The translations under genes were made by a program, and so were the position numbers. The notes under the pieces are model-generated. The model did not search any database and had not been told where the DNA came from. It worked only from the letters and a program-made list of their open reading frames with translations. DNA of 36,875 nucleotides from VRUE01 sp040508545. Lineage in GTDB: Bacteria > Actinomycetota > Thermoleophilia > Solirubrobacterales > 70-9. Below are positions 16,732-24,906 of this stretch, one piece after another (the stretch's first letter is position 1; each line of letters opens with the position of its first letter). The stretch covers positions 1-36,875 of the forward strand of contig JBEVMR010000118.1 in NCBI GenBank assembly GCA_040508545.1, written 5' to 3'.

Positions 16732-16953
16732 TCATTGCAATGGCTCGATCCCTTGAAGTGTCTCACCGGATCGCGCTTGGCGCCAGTTCTCTTCGAGCTC
16801 CCTCTGATGAAGCTCCGCCCAGGCGAGGACGAAGCGGAGCTGTCGTCGGCCCAGGTTGCTGTCGATGACCTCGAGGTTGTCGATCCGGACCTTGGCTTCG
16901 CCTTCGGCGTGACGTGCATGGAAATGCGGGAAGCCATGATCGTCGAAGAACAC
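16732..16953 (-). CDS. DUF4160-family protein, probably N-terminally truncated
   Basis: The 73 residues VFFDDHGFPHFHARHAEGEAKVRIDNLEVI... and AWAELHQRELEENWRQA...IEPL match the DUF4160 pattern, whose members are often about 85-95 residues and paired with a DUF2442 gene. The first strand (usually MPTI... before the VFF/YFND block) is missing: only six more in-frame codons precede the GTG before a TAG. The partner gene expected downstream is replaced by the truncated tRNA. Function is unknown; the pair is sometimes suspected of being toxin-antitoxin-like. Probably a remnant. Confidence 0.65.
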   Translation of the reverse strand: MFFDDHGFPHFHARHAEGEAKVRIDNLEVIDSNLGRRQLRFVLAWAELHQRELEENWRQARSGETLQGIEPLQ

Positions 16954-17101
16954 CAGCAGCGGCTGGCCAACCTACAAACGGCCAGAGCCAAGTTCAGGCA
17001 AGGAGCGGATCGCGGAACCGGAGGCAGTCCGCGCCCGAAGCGGATTGCTTCCGTCCAGCTAGCACGACGGAGGTAGTTCGCAAGCGCCGCGCGACCTTCG
17101 C

Positions 17102-17130
17102 TTGACTTTCAGATAGACTCGTTATATAAA
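17102..17130 (+). promoter_or_regulatory. Promoter of the TetR-ligase operon
   Basis: TTGACT (17102-17107) and TATAAA (17125-17130) are separated by 17 bases, a near-consensus sigma-70-type promoter. It lies in a strikingly AT-rich stretch in otherwise GC-rich DNA. The TTG start codon at 17147 is only 16 bases beyond the -10 box, so the mRNA has little or no leader. Confidence 0.7.
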
Positions 17131-17142
17131 TAATGTCATTAT
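17130..17142. promoter_or_regulatory. Candidate TetR operator
   Basis: ATAATG-T-CATTAT is a perfect 6-base inverted repeat. It overlaps the last base of the -10 box and the predicted transcription start. Its position just before a tetR gene suggests autorepression. It is shorter than many TetR operators, so the true site may extend into the flanking AT-rich bases. Confidence 0.5.
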
Positions 17143-17146
17143 CAAA

Positions 17147-17794
17147 TTGGCGAATGACAGAGCGACCGTCCCTCGGCTCAGTCGCGCTGAGGCCAAGGCG
17201 GAGACTCGCCGTCGCCTGCTCGAGGCGGCTGAGACCGTCTTTCGACGCGAGGGCTATCACCGCGCCTCGCTGGATCGGATAGCCGCCGAGGCCGGCTTCA
17301 CCACCGGTGCCGTCTATTCGACTTTCGACTCCAAGGCCGACGTGATGCTGGCGCTGCTCGCCGCGCGGGCCGAGCGCAGGCGCGCGGTTTGGACCGAGGT
17401 TCTCGACAGCGCGTCGACCGTCGAGGACTTCGTTACCGAGGTCGCACGCCGCTACGCCCGCGAGGTCGCCGCCGAGCACGACTGGCTGGCCGTGGCGAGC
17501 GAGTTCATGATCGTGGTCGGCCGCGATGAGGGATTGCAGCCTCGCTACGCCGCGCTGCACGAGGCGGGCCTGGCCGCGTTGACCGCCTCGATTCGTACCT
17601 GGCTGCGACGCTACGGAGAGCGAGCGACGATCGAGCCGCGGCGAGTGGCGAGGGTTGTGGCCGCGCTCAACCGCGGACTGGTGCTGGAGGGGCTGGTCGC
17701 GCCTGCCGAGGTGCCGGAGGAGCTGATCGTGGAAGCGAATCTGGCCTTGCTCCGCGGTGCGCGCGGGGGCGAGGAGAAGGAGGCCGGCAGATGA
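17147..17794 (+). CDS. TetR/AcrR-family transcriptional regulator
   Basis: This 215-residue regulator has an N-terminal TetR DNA-binding domain: RRRLLEAAETVFRREGYHRASLDRIAAEAGFTTGAVYSTFDSKADVM, with the helix-turn-helix at about 41-60. The helical C-terminal ligand domain is divergent, so the inducer is unknown. The TTG at 17147 is the first usable codon after the promoter; no ATG or GTG fits better. It overlaps the downstream ligase gene by 4 bases (ATGA), and the inducer may be related to the ligase substrate. The palindrome at 17130-17142 suggests autoregulation. Confidence 0.9.
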   Translation: MANDRATVPRLSRAEAKAETRRRLLEAAETVFRREGYHRASLDRIAAEAGFTTGAVYSTFDSKADVMLALLAARAERRRAVWTEVLDSASTVEDFVTEVARRYAREVAAEHDWLAVASEFMIVVGRDEGLQPRYAALHEAGLAALTASIRTWLRRYGERATIEPRRVARVVAALNRGLVLEGLVAPAEVPEELIVEANLALLRGARGGEEKEAGR

Positions 17795-19191
17795 TCGAGC
17801 GGCTGCGACGCCTACCGCAGACGGCTCGCGCCCTTCGCGCGTCACGCAGACTCGAGTCCCACTGGGAGTGGAGCGTCGAGCGGCTGCGCGCCCACCAGCG
17901 AGGGCGCCTGCTGGAGATCGTCCGGTACGCGGCCGCCAACTCGCCCTACTACCGCGAGCGCTTCGCGGGGATCGAGCTGAGCGAGGACCTCGACCTGCGT
18001 GCTCTGCCGGTCCTCGACAAGCCGACCATGATTGAGAACGTCGACGAGCTGGTGACGGATCGGCGCCTGACTCTGTCGGGCATCGAGCGACACTTGACGA
18101 AGATGGAGGACGCCGATTCGCGCACCGACCCGATGCTGTTCGGCGAGTATCGCGCGATGGCCAGCGGCGGCACGAGCGGCCGCCGAGGAGTCTTCGTCTA
18201 CGGCCGGGCGGAGTGGACGGAAACCGTGGCCTGTGTGGCCCTATGCTGGAGCGGCTACTTCGACTTCGCTCCGCGGCTGCCGCGCCGCCGCCGCATGGTG
18301 GCGCTCACCGCGGACAACCCTCTTCATATGGGTGGTCGTTGGAATCGGAGCCTTGACGTGGGCCTCCATCGTGTGCTGCGACTCGACGCCCGTACTCCGA
18401 TCGGCGATCTGGTCGAGCCGCTCAACGCCTTTCGGCCCGAGGGCATCAACACCTATGCGTCCATAGCCGCGCTGCTCGCCGAGCGGCAGCTCGCCGGTGA
18501 GCTGCGGATCGCACCGCGGGTTGTCGGGACGAGCGGCGAGGTGCTCACCGCGGAGATGAGGGAGCGAATCGTCGCCGCCTGGGGTCGGAGCCCTTTCAAC
18601 TACTACGGCGCCAGCGAGACGGGGTTGATCGCGACCGAATGCGACCGCCACGCCGGCCTGCACGTGTTCGAGGATCAGGTCCAGCTCGAGGTCGTCGATG
18701 ATGAGTACCGGCCCGTTCCCCCTGGCGAGCCGGGCAGCCGCCTCCTGCTCACCAACCTCTTCAACCGCACTCAGCCGCTGATCCGCTACGAGCTGAACGA
18801 CCTGGTGGCCGTCTCGCCCGACTCCTGCCCCTGCGGTCGTCCCCTCCCCCTGCTGAAGACGGTCGAGGGCCGCAGCGACGACGTGCTGGAGATGCCCGCC
18901 AGGGACGGTGGCACGATCAAGGTCCACCCGCTGACGCTGCGCAGCCCGCTGGCCGGGATCACCGCGCTGTCGGAGTACAAGATCGTCTACGGCGCCGGCG
19001 AGCTGCGTGTAGAGGCCGTGCTCACCGGTGCGGACGGGCGGCAGGCGTGCGGTGAGATCGAGACGGGGCTCGGCGCGGCGCTGGCCGAGCGGGGCGTGCA
19101 GGCGCCGCCGATCCTCGTCGAGAGCGTTGCCGAGATCCCACGGCACCCGCGCTCCGGCAAGCACAAGGCGATCGAAGTCCAAGGCGCGTAG
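17791..19191 (+). CDS. AMP-forming acyl-CoA ligase-like protein (PaaK/CapK family)
   Basis: This 466-residue adenylate-forming enzyme is of the phenylacetate-CoA-ligase/coenzyme-F390-synthetase-like group. MASGGTSGRRGVF (123-135) is the phosphate-binding loop, YYGASETGL (271-279) is motif A5, RYELND (332-337) replaces the usual RYR(T/S)GD, and GRSDDVLEM (360-368) follows a CPCGR pair of cysteines. A late SGKHKAI may hold the catalytic lysine. It should activate a carboxylate with ATP. Transfer to CoA is the usual second step, but the acceptor is unproven. Translationally coupled to the TetR gene, so it is probably that regulator's main target. Confidence 0.85.
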   Translation: MIERLRRLPQTARALRASRRLESHWEWSVERLRAHQRGRLLEIVRYAAANSPYYRERFAGIELSEDLDLRALPVLDKPTMIENVDELVTDRRLTLSGIERHLTKMEDADSRTDPMLFGEYRAMASGGTSGRRGVFVYGRAEWTETVACVALCWSGYFDFAPRLPRRRRMVALTADNPLHMGGRWNRSLDVGLHRVLRLDARTPIGDLVEPLNAFRPEGINTYASIAALLAERQLAGELRIAPRVVGTSGEVLTAEMRERIVAAWGRSPFNYYGASETGLIATECDRHAGLHVFEDQVQLEVVDDEYRPVPPGEPGSRLLLTNLFNRTQPLIRYELNDLVAVSPDSCPCGRPLPLLKTVEGRSDDVLEMPARDGGTIKVHPLTLRSPLAGITALSEYKIVYGAGELRVEAVLTGADGRQACGEIETGLGAALAERGVQAPPILVESVAEIPRHPRSGKHKAIEVQGA

Positions 19192-19244
19192 GCGGGCCGC
19201 CCTCGCAGCATCAGCCGGACGCTTCGGGATTTCAGTTCGGGTTT

Positions 19245-19346
19245 CGTTCCCTAATCCGTTCCCTAGCGAAAGTTCGCCGATAGGATTTGGCTTGTTAGTG
19301 CCCCGGAGGGGTGCCGGAGTGGTTGAACGGGGCAGTCTCGAAAACT
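19245..19346 (+). repeat. Direct repeat B: tRNA promoter region plus tRNA-Ser(CGA) 5' half
   Basis: These 102 bases match 25750-25851 with 7 mismatches, all in the first 60 bases. The 42 bases of tRNA (19305-19346) are identical. Weaker similarity continues a little further upstream (GGATTTCA at 19227). The repeat contains GTTCCCTA twice, 12 bases apart (19246 and 19258), and a -10-like TAGGAT at 19281-19286. The 3' half of the tRNA is missing. It is interpreted as the right end of element A and left end of element B. Confidence 0.9.
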
Positions 19347-19473
19347 AGGCGAGGTCCCTCCGCTTGGGCCTCGACTCGACTGCATTGTGCTTGCCGGAGT
19401 GCGGATGCGGGGGATCTGTCGAGCCGCAGCAGTGCGGCCACGACATCCGAGGACTAAACCACACCATGGGGCC

Positions 19474-22400
19474 ATGCGGAAAGATGTCCGCGGAATGGTT
19501 GGGGTGGCGATTGTCCTATTCAGCGACTTGGTCGATTCGACCGCTCTGTTGGCGAGCCTTGGGGACGATCGGATGGACAGTGTCCGCCGTGCCCATGTGC
19601 AGGACGTGACCGATGCAGTCGCGCGTTCCGGTGGGCGGGTGGTGAAGACCCTCGGCGACGGTGTGATGGCAAGCTTCGAGAGCGCTCTGGGGGCGTTGCG
19701 GTCGGCCGCGGCAATTCAGGCGGCGGTCGAGCGATTGGACATCGAGCAGGGTGGAATCGGGCTCGCGGCAAGGGTCGGTGTAGCGGCCGGGGAGCCGATT
19801 GTCGACGGAGATGATCTTCACGGGATGCCGGTCGTGATCGCCAGTCGGCTGTCTTCGGTGGCCGAGACTGGCGAGGTGCTCGTCCAGGATTTGGTGGAGG
19901 CGCTGGTGGCGTCACGAGATGGCGTCGAACTCGAGCCGGCGAAGGAGTACATGCTGAAAGGAATACCGAGTCCGGTCTCGGCTTCGAGGCTGCGCTGGCG
20001 TGAGCTGGCGCCCACGAGGATCAGTGAGGAGGGACGGGGTGGAGAGCTGCCACCGGAGGGTCCGGCAGCGGATGATCCGGACAGTCGGGCTTCGCAGCCG
20101 CCCGGCGCCGACGACATTCGACTGCCGCCGGCACTCGCCGCCTACGTGGACGAGCCCTTGATTGGGCGTGATGGCGAGATCGAGCGTTTGCGCGAGGCGA
20201 CCACGCCCCGTGATCGCAGCCGCGCGGTGCTGATTCTGGGCGAGCCTGGGATCGGCAAGACCCGCCATGCCGCCGCTGCTGCTGCTGAGGCCCACACTGC
20301 AGGGGCGGTGGTCGTGCTGGCACGCTGTCCCCCGGAGGCGACGATCGCCTTCGAGCCTTGGGTGCGAGCGATCGGCGAGTTAGCGCTCGCAGGCGAGGAT
20401 GCGTGGCGCGTGGAGCTGGCGCAGGCGGCGGGCCCCGAGCTTGCCGGGCTGGTGCCGGAGTTGAGTCAGCACGCGACACTCGCCGACCGAGGCGCCGTTG
20501 ACGAAGTAATCGCCGCCGAGGGTGCTCGCTACAGGCTCTTTCGCGGCATTGGCGCGGTACTGGCGCTCGCCGCGGACGAGGCGCCGCTGCATCTCGTCCT
20601 CGACGACGCCCACTGGTGTGACCCCGCCTCCGCCCAAGCACTCAGTCATCTACTCGCGAGCCCGCCCGTCCGGCTGGTGCTGGTGGTGACCGCCCGCGAC
20701 CGAGACCTGAGTCGCAGGCACCCGGTTTCAAAGGCGCTCTCTGATTTGCGCCGCACCGGCGACCTCGAGGAGCTGCGCCTCGTCGGGCTGGACACCTCAG
20801 GCTTGGCTTCGCTGGTGGGGCTGAAGGTGGGTAGGTCGATCACGCCGCAATTGGCGGATCAGCTGCAGGCGCGTACCTCCGGCAACCCGTTCTTTGCCGG
20901 GGAGTTGGTCCGCGACCTTGACGGGCGAGGCGCGCTGAGGGCCGGTGAAGTCCTCGATATGGCTCCAGCCCCCGAAGCCGTCACCGATCTGGTCGAGGAG
21001 CGCTTGGCGCGGCTCAGCCCAAATACCGAGCAGCTGTTGGTCGCGGTTGCTGCAATCGGACCGGCGGCACCGGTGGAGCTTGCTGCCAGAGCGGCAGGAC
21101 TCGACTCTGAGGAGGCGGTGGAGGCGGTGGGGGAGGCGCTCTCGGAGCAGCTGGTCGATGAGGTGGTCGCCGCCGAGTCGACCATTGGCTTCCCTCATGC
21201 CTTGATCCGCGAGGCGCTGATCTCCGGTGTTGGGGATGCGGCGCGCGCCAGGCTGCACCTTGCGCTAGCTCGGGAGCTAGAGCGGAGTCCCGACGCCGAG
21301 CCCGCAGAGCTGGCGCGCCACTATGGATTCGCTGTCGATCTTGTCGGTCCTGAGCCCGCGTTGGCGGCACATCGCACGGCGGCGAGAAGCGCTGCCGAGG
21401 AACATGATCACGAGGCGGCCGCTGCCCACCTGCGCCAGATGCTCTCGCTAATGCCGGAGGTCGAGCCCGCCTCCGGCGCGCCGATCCTGCTCGAGCTCGG
21501 TGAGCAAGATCTGCTCAGTGCCGACCTGGTCAGGGCCCGAGACTCGTTCCGCAGCGCGGTCGAGGCGGCGCGAGCAATAGGTGACAGCGCGACCCTCGCG
21601 CGTGCGGCGCTCGGCTTCGCTGGGGGCGACGTCGGCTTTGGCTGGGAGTCAGGCGGAGACGACGAGGCGGTGGCGCTGCTCACGGAGGCCCTGGAAGCAC
21701 TCAGCGACGAAGAGCCGCGGTTGGCCCTGCGGATTACGTTCCGTCTCGCCTATCTCCTTATGTACACCGACGAGGCGGAGACGGTCGAGTCCCTCGCTCG
21801 TCGCGCGAAGGAATTGGCGGCGCGCGTCGGCGACGCCGAGGCACGGATTCTCGGTCCGTTTACGGCGCTCGTGGCGACTTTCGCTCGCCACCCCAATCCA
21901 CTCGATTTCGGATGGATTGGCGAGGACATGGAATCCCTGCTCGGTCTGCTCGAGGCAGCCGAAGAATGCGGTCGCGAAGACCTCCTTTTCCGCGTCGTTC
22001 AGCATTCCACTTGGGTCCACTACGGACTCGGCCGCATCGCGGATTGCGAGCGAGCAGTCGAGCGTGCCGCCGCGATCGCAGAACGGCTGGGCAGTCCTCG
22101 CTTTACCTGGGAGGTCGAACTGAGCCGGGCGATGAGACTATTCGACCGGGGTAGCTCCGAGGAGGCGGAAGCGCTCTCGCGTAGCGCCGGGGCCGTGGCC
22201 CGTCACATGCGCCCAGATCTCCAAATCCTCGGTGAACTGGCCTTCGTAACCTGGAACTGCTGGTTTTTCCGGGGCGAGACGGAGATGCCCCGGCGTGCCT
22301 TCGAAGCGCTCGACGCCGGTATGCAGCGCGGCCTAATTGCGGCCGCCGTTGTGGGGATGCAGGCGCTTGACGGACAGCTCGAGACCGCGCGCCGGGGACT

Positions 22401-23352
22401 GCGCATGGCGATCGAAGACGACTTCGATCGGGTGCGACGTCCCGACGGACATCTACCCGCGGCAGTCTGCTTTCTGGCCGAGGCTGCGATCGCCGTCGGG
22501 GATCTTGAGGCCGGGGCGCGGTTGCGTTCATTGTTAGAGCCCATGCGCGGGCTGCTGATCCCGGTCACCCCTGCGGTCAGCATGGGGCAGGTAACCGAGG
22601 CATACATCGGCCGCCTCGATCTGCTTGCCGGGAATGTCGAAGAGGCAATCGAGGAGTTGCGCGAGGCGGTCGTCAGGGCGGACGATCTCGATCTAGTCTG
22701 GGCCCAGGCCTGGATTCGGGTCGATCTCGCCCGCGCTCTCCATCGGGGTGGTGATGAGAACGAGGCCCTCGAGGTTCTCGGTGCGGCGGAGGCAATTGCC
22801 GCCCGAGCCGAGGTCGGCTGGGCGTCCCGACAGGCCGCCGAGGCGCGGGCGGAGTTCGAGGGAAGCGTGCCATCGAGTCGGCAGCGCTCCCGCGCGCGAT
22901 CGAAGCCGATTCGCGCTCTGGCGGCGCGCGGCGGGCGGCGAGCTTTGGCGGCGATGGTTCGCGACCTCGACGACGCGGAGCTCGAGCGACGGTTTGCCAG
23001 TCCGCGCCGTCAGCGGGCTCTGTTGCGGAGGATGGCGCGCGGGTTTCAACCGGCGCAGGCGGCGGGCTTCGAGGGGGCGATCGCATTCGAGCTCGAGACC
23101 TTCGTAATCGAGGCGCCACCAGACACTCCCTGGCGATGGGCAATCGAGGTCGACGCGAAGATAGGCCGCGCCCGCCTGATTGAGCCGGCGCCGCTCGATC
23201 CAGCGGTGACGATGCACTTCGGGCTGGCGGATTGGGTGCGAGTGATGGCTGGGGTGGAGGATCCGCTTTCGGCCATGGTCGACGGTCGCTGCGTCGTCGA
23301 AGGCGACGTCTTCGCCGCCTCGCGCCTGGAGAAAATATTTGCGGGACGGTAG
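19474..23352 (+). CDS. Class III adenylate cyclase - AAA ATPase - helical repeat - SCP2 fusion protein
   Basis: This is a signalling protein of about 1292 residues. An N-terminal class III cyclase domain (10-175) keeps metal ligands D18 (LFSDLVDST) and D62 (TLGDG), adenine-selecting K58 and D114, and R125. The catalytic Asn before ASR is V121. An ATPase domain follows with Walker A GEPGIGKT (256-263) and Walker B LVLDDAHW (374-381). Roughly residues 600-1150 look like TPR-type helical repeats, as in MalT/LuxR-like cyclase-ATPases, but no LuxR HTH follows. The last 130 residues (LDPAVTMHFGLADWVRVMAGVEDPLSAM...VEGDVFAASRLEKIF) resemble an SCP2 lipid-binding domain. The start could be ATG 19474 or 19495. 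The predicted product cAMP could feed the CRP-family protein in the same element. Confidence 0.85.
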   Translation: MRKDVRGMVGVAIVLFSDLVDSTALLASLGDDRMDSVRRAHVQDVTDAVARSGGRVVKTLGDGVMASFESALGALRSAAAIQAAVERLDIEQGGIGLAARVGVAAGEPIVDGDDLHGMPVVIASRLSSVAETGEVLVQDLVEALVASRDGVELEPAKEYMLKGIPSPVSASRLRWRELAPTRISEEGRGGELPPEGPAADDPDSRASQPPGADDIRLPPALAAYVDEPLIGRDGEIERLREATTPRDRSRAVLILGEPGIGKTRHAAAAAAEAHTAGAVVVLARCPPEATIAFEPWVRAIGELALAGEDAWRVELAQAAGPELAGLVPELSQHATLADRGAVDEVIAAEGARYRLFRGIGAVLALAADEAPLHLVLDDAHWCDPASAQALSHLLASPPVRLVLVVTARDRDLSRRHPVSKALSDLRRTGDLEELRLVGLDTSGLASLVGLKVGRSITPQLADQLQARTSGNPFFAGELVRDLDGRGALRAGEVLDMAPAPEAVTDLVEERLARLSPNTEQLLVAVAAIGPAAPVELAARAAGLDSEEAVEAVGEALSEQLVDEVVAAESTIGFPHALIREALISGVGDAARARLHLALARELERSPDAEPAELARHYGFAVDLVGPEPALAAHRTAARSAAEEHDHEAAAAHLRQMLSLMPEVEPASGAPILLELGEQDLLSADLVRARDSFRSAVEAARAIGDSATLARAALGFAGGDVGFGWESGGDDEAVALLTEALEALSDEEPRLALRITFRLAYLLMYTDEAETVESLARRAKELAARVGDAEARILGPFTALVATFARHPNPLDFGWIGEDMESLLGLLEAAEECGREDLLFRVVQHSTWVHYGLGRIADCERAVERAAAIAERLGSPRFTWEVELSRAMRLFDRGSSEEAEALSRSAGAVARHMRPDLQILGELAFVTWNCWFFRGETEMPRRAFEALDAGMQRGLIAAAVVGMQALDGQLETARRGLRMAIEDDFDRVRRPDGHLPAAVCFLAEAAIAVGDLEAGARLRSLLEPMRGLLIPVTPAVSMGQVTEAYIGRLDLLAGNVEEAIEELREAVVRADDLDLVWAQAWIRVDLARALHRGGDENEALEVLGAAEAIAARAEVGWASRQAAEARAEFEGSVPSSRQRSRARSKPIRALAARGGRRALAAMVRDLDDAELERRFASPRRQRALLRRMARGFQPAQAAGFEGAIAFELETFVIEAPPDTPWRWAIEVDAKIGRARLIEPAPLDPAVTMHFGLADWVRVMAGVEDPLSAMVDGRCVVEGDVFAASRLEKIFAGR

Positions 23353-23359
23353 CGGCGCG

Positions 23360-24814
23360 CTACGGGATCGTCTCGGCGGAGACTGCTGCCGATTGACTGG
23401 ACCGCTCGCGAAGCCGTACCCGCAGACCGCGCGGAACCATGGTGAAGCCGAAGGCCTCTCGCACCGGCTTTGCGGATTCATCGATCTCGATCTCGAAGCT
23501 CCGGCTGAGCATTCCCAACGCGGCCTTCGCCTCGAGGAAGGCCAGGTTGCGGCCCGGGCAGAAGCGTGGGCCGGCGCCGAAGCTGAGCGATTTCGGTGCG
23601 CGCGTCTCTTCGCTGTCCTCGAGCCAGCGGTCTGGATAGAAGTCGTCGCTGCGCCCAGCAGCGTCGCGGGTGGCTTGGCGCATCAGCAGGAGCAGCTGCG
23701 TCCCGGCGGGGATATCGGTTCCGCAAATCCTCTTGTCCTCGTTTGGTTCCACTGCTGCCGTGGGTGCGACGCTCTTCAGGCGCATCGACTCGCGCAGCAC
23801 CGCCTCGGCATAAGGCAGCTGCTCGGTCGCCGCATACTCGGCTGGAATGGGATTGCGACCGAAGGCCACCCCCGCCTCATCGCATAGGCGCTCCTGGAGG
23901 TCCGGCCTCGATCCCAGCAGCCAGATCGTCCAGCCAAGGGTGTGGGCGGTGGTGTCCTCGCCGGCAAGCAGAACGGTTATCAAGTTGCCGGCGATCTCTT
24001 GGTCGGTGAAGCTGGGATCGTCCTTTTGCGCTGAGAGCAATCCCTCAATCAGGTTCTCAGGTTCCTCGTAGAGCTCAGGTCGCGCAGCCATCCGCGCTTG
24101 CGCCCTCTGGATGAAGCCTTCGGTTGCCTTGTAGACCTCGACCATCGAGCGATCGAGGGCACGGTCAGCCGGCAGCTTGAACCAGCGCCAGTAGGGGAAG
24201 GTGGCGGTGATGCGATGGCCGGCCATCGTCATCATTCGCTGAATGTGGCGCTGCAGCTCGCCGTCGCCATGCTCGAGCGTGTTCAGGTCGTGGCCGAAAG
24301 CCAGCGCCGTGGTGACGTCGACGGTATAGGCGGTCAACGCGTCGGAGATCATCACGGCTCCTGAGGCGTTCGCCTCCGTCCGGAGGCGCTTGTGGAGCCT
24401 CCTGGTCGCTGTGCGCACTATGTCGAAGTAGCGATGCAAATGGTCCTTGTTCAGCGCGGTAACGACCAGCCGCCGCTGCCTTTTCCACTCATCGCCCTCG
24501 GCGGCGAAGACAGCCGGCGGGGTGCCCTTCATCTGGGGTACCGCTTCATTGATCTCCTGAATGACCCGCTGCACGTCGCTCCACCGCCTGAACCCTCCGG
24601 GTCGATCGCGCAGGATCGCGTTGATCGCGTCCTCGTCGTCGATTACGACCACCAGCCTGGGGCCGGCGGTCACGCGGTAGATAGGCCCGTGTTCCCGACC
24701 CCACCTCTCGAAGGTGAGGTGGCTGCGGGAGACCGGCACTAGCTTGTGGGCGCTTCCCAGTAGGGGGAGCCCCCGCGGCCCGGGCAGGTCGGCGATGGAG
24801 CGATTGGCAGTCAT
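23360..24814 (-). CDS. Cytochrome P450
   Basis: This 484-residue haem-thiolate monooxygenase has the haem loop FGAGPRFCPGR with ligand C419, I-helix AGEDTT (284-289) containing the oxygen-activating acidic-Thr pair, and the K-helix ExxR in RESMRL (E342, R345). The proline-rich LPGPRGLPLLG start marks the fold's N terminus. There is no membrane anchor, so it should be soluble and need ferredoxin/reductase partners, which are not nearby. The ATG at 24814 is preferred; a GTG at 24859 would add 15 residues. It lies 92 bases downstream of the CRP-family gene on the same strand and convergent with the cyclase gene (7-base gap). Substrate unknown. Confidence 0.93.
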   Translation of the reverse strand: MTANRSIADLPGPRGLPLLGSAHKLVPVSRSHLTFERWGREHGPIYRVTAGPRLVVVIDDEDAINAILRDRPGGFRRWSDVQRVIQEINEAVPQMKGTPPAVFAAEGDEWKRQRRLVVTALNKDHLHRYFDIVRTATRRLHKRLRTEANASGAVMISDALTAYTVDVTTALAFGHDLNTLEHGDGELQRHIQRMMTMAGHRITATFPYWRWFKLPADRALDRSMVEVYKATEGFIQRAQARMAARPELYEEPENLIEGLLSAQKDDPSFTDQEIAGNLITVLLAGEDTTAHTLGWTIWLLGSRPDLQERLCDEAGVAFGRNPIPAEYAATEQLPYAEAVLRESMRLKSVAPTAAVEPNEDKRICGTDIPAGTQLLLLMRQATRDAAGRSDDFYPDRWLEDSEETRAPKSLSFGAGPRFCPGRNLAFLEAKAALGMLSRSFEIEIDESAKPVREAFGFTMVPRGLRVRLRERSSQSAAVSAETIP

Positions 24815-24906
24815 GGGCTTCGGCAGCGACGCTAAATGCCCGACTGCTGTCCGCACCACCCATTTCTGGACATTGCCAATGCCCAGCTTTAGCCTGAGGC
24901 GCGGAA

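Larger units (their letters stand above)
16654..19346. mobile_element. Putative tRNA-borne element A (no integrase seen)
   Basis: This is the segment between tRNA-Ser 5'-half copies A and B. It contains a DUF4160 remnant and a TetR regulator plus acyl-ligase operon. Its right end carries a promoter and a new tRNA 5' half. No recombinase, transposase or replication gene is present, so if it moved it used an enzyme supplied elsewhere or has lost its own. The boundaries come from where tRNA identity ends. Confidence 0.5.

Noticed and set aside
16621..17076. A 151-codon plus-strand frame starting in tRNA-Ser copy A
   Set aside because: It begins inside truncated tRNA sequence and runs antisense to the DUF4160 remnant; no protein-like features.
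16615..19346. Copies A and B as additional functional tRNA-Ser genes
   Set aside because: Both lack the variable arm, T arm and 3' acceptor strand. The sequences after the anticodon are unrelated to tRNA.
22693..23481. A 262-codon minus-strand frame at the end of the cyclase gene
   Set aside because: It is antisense to the SCP2-like domain and has shadow-type composition.
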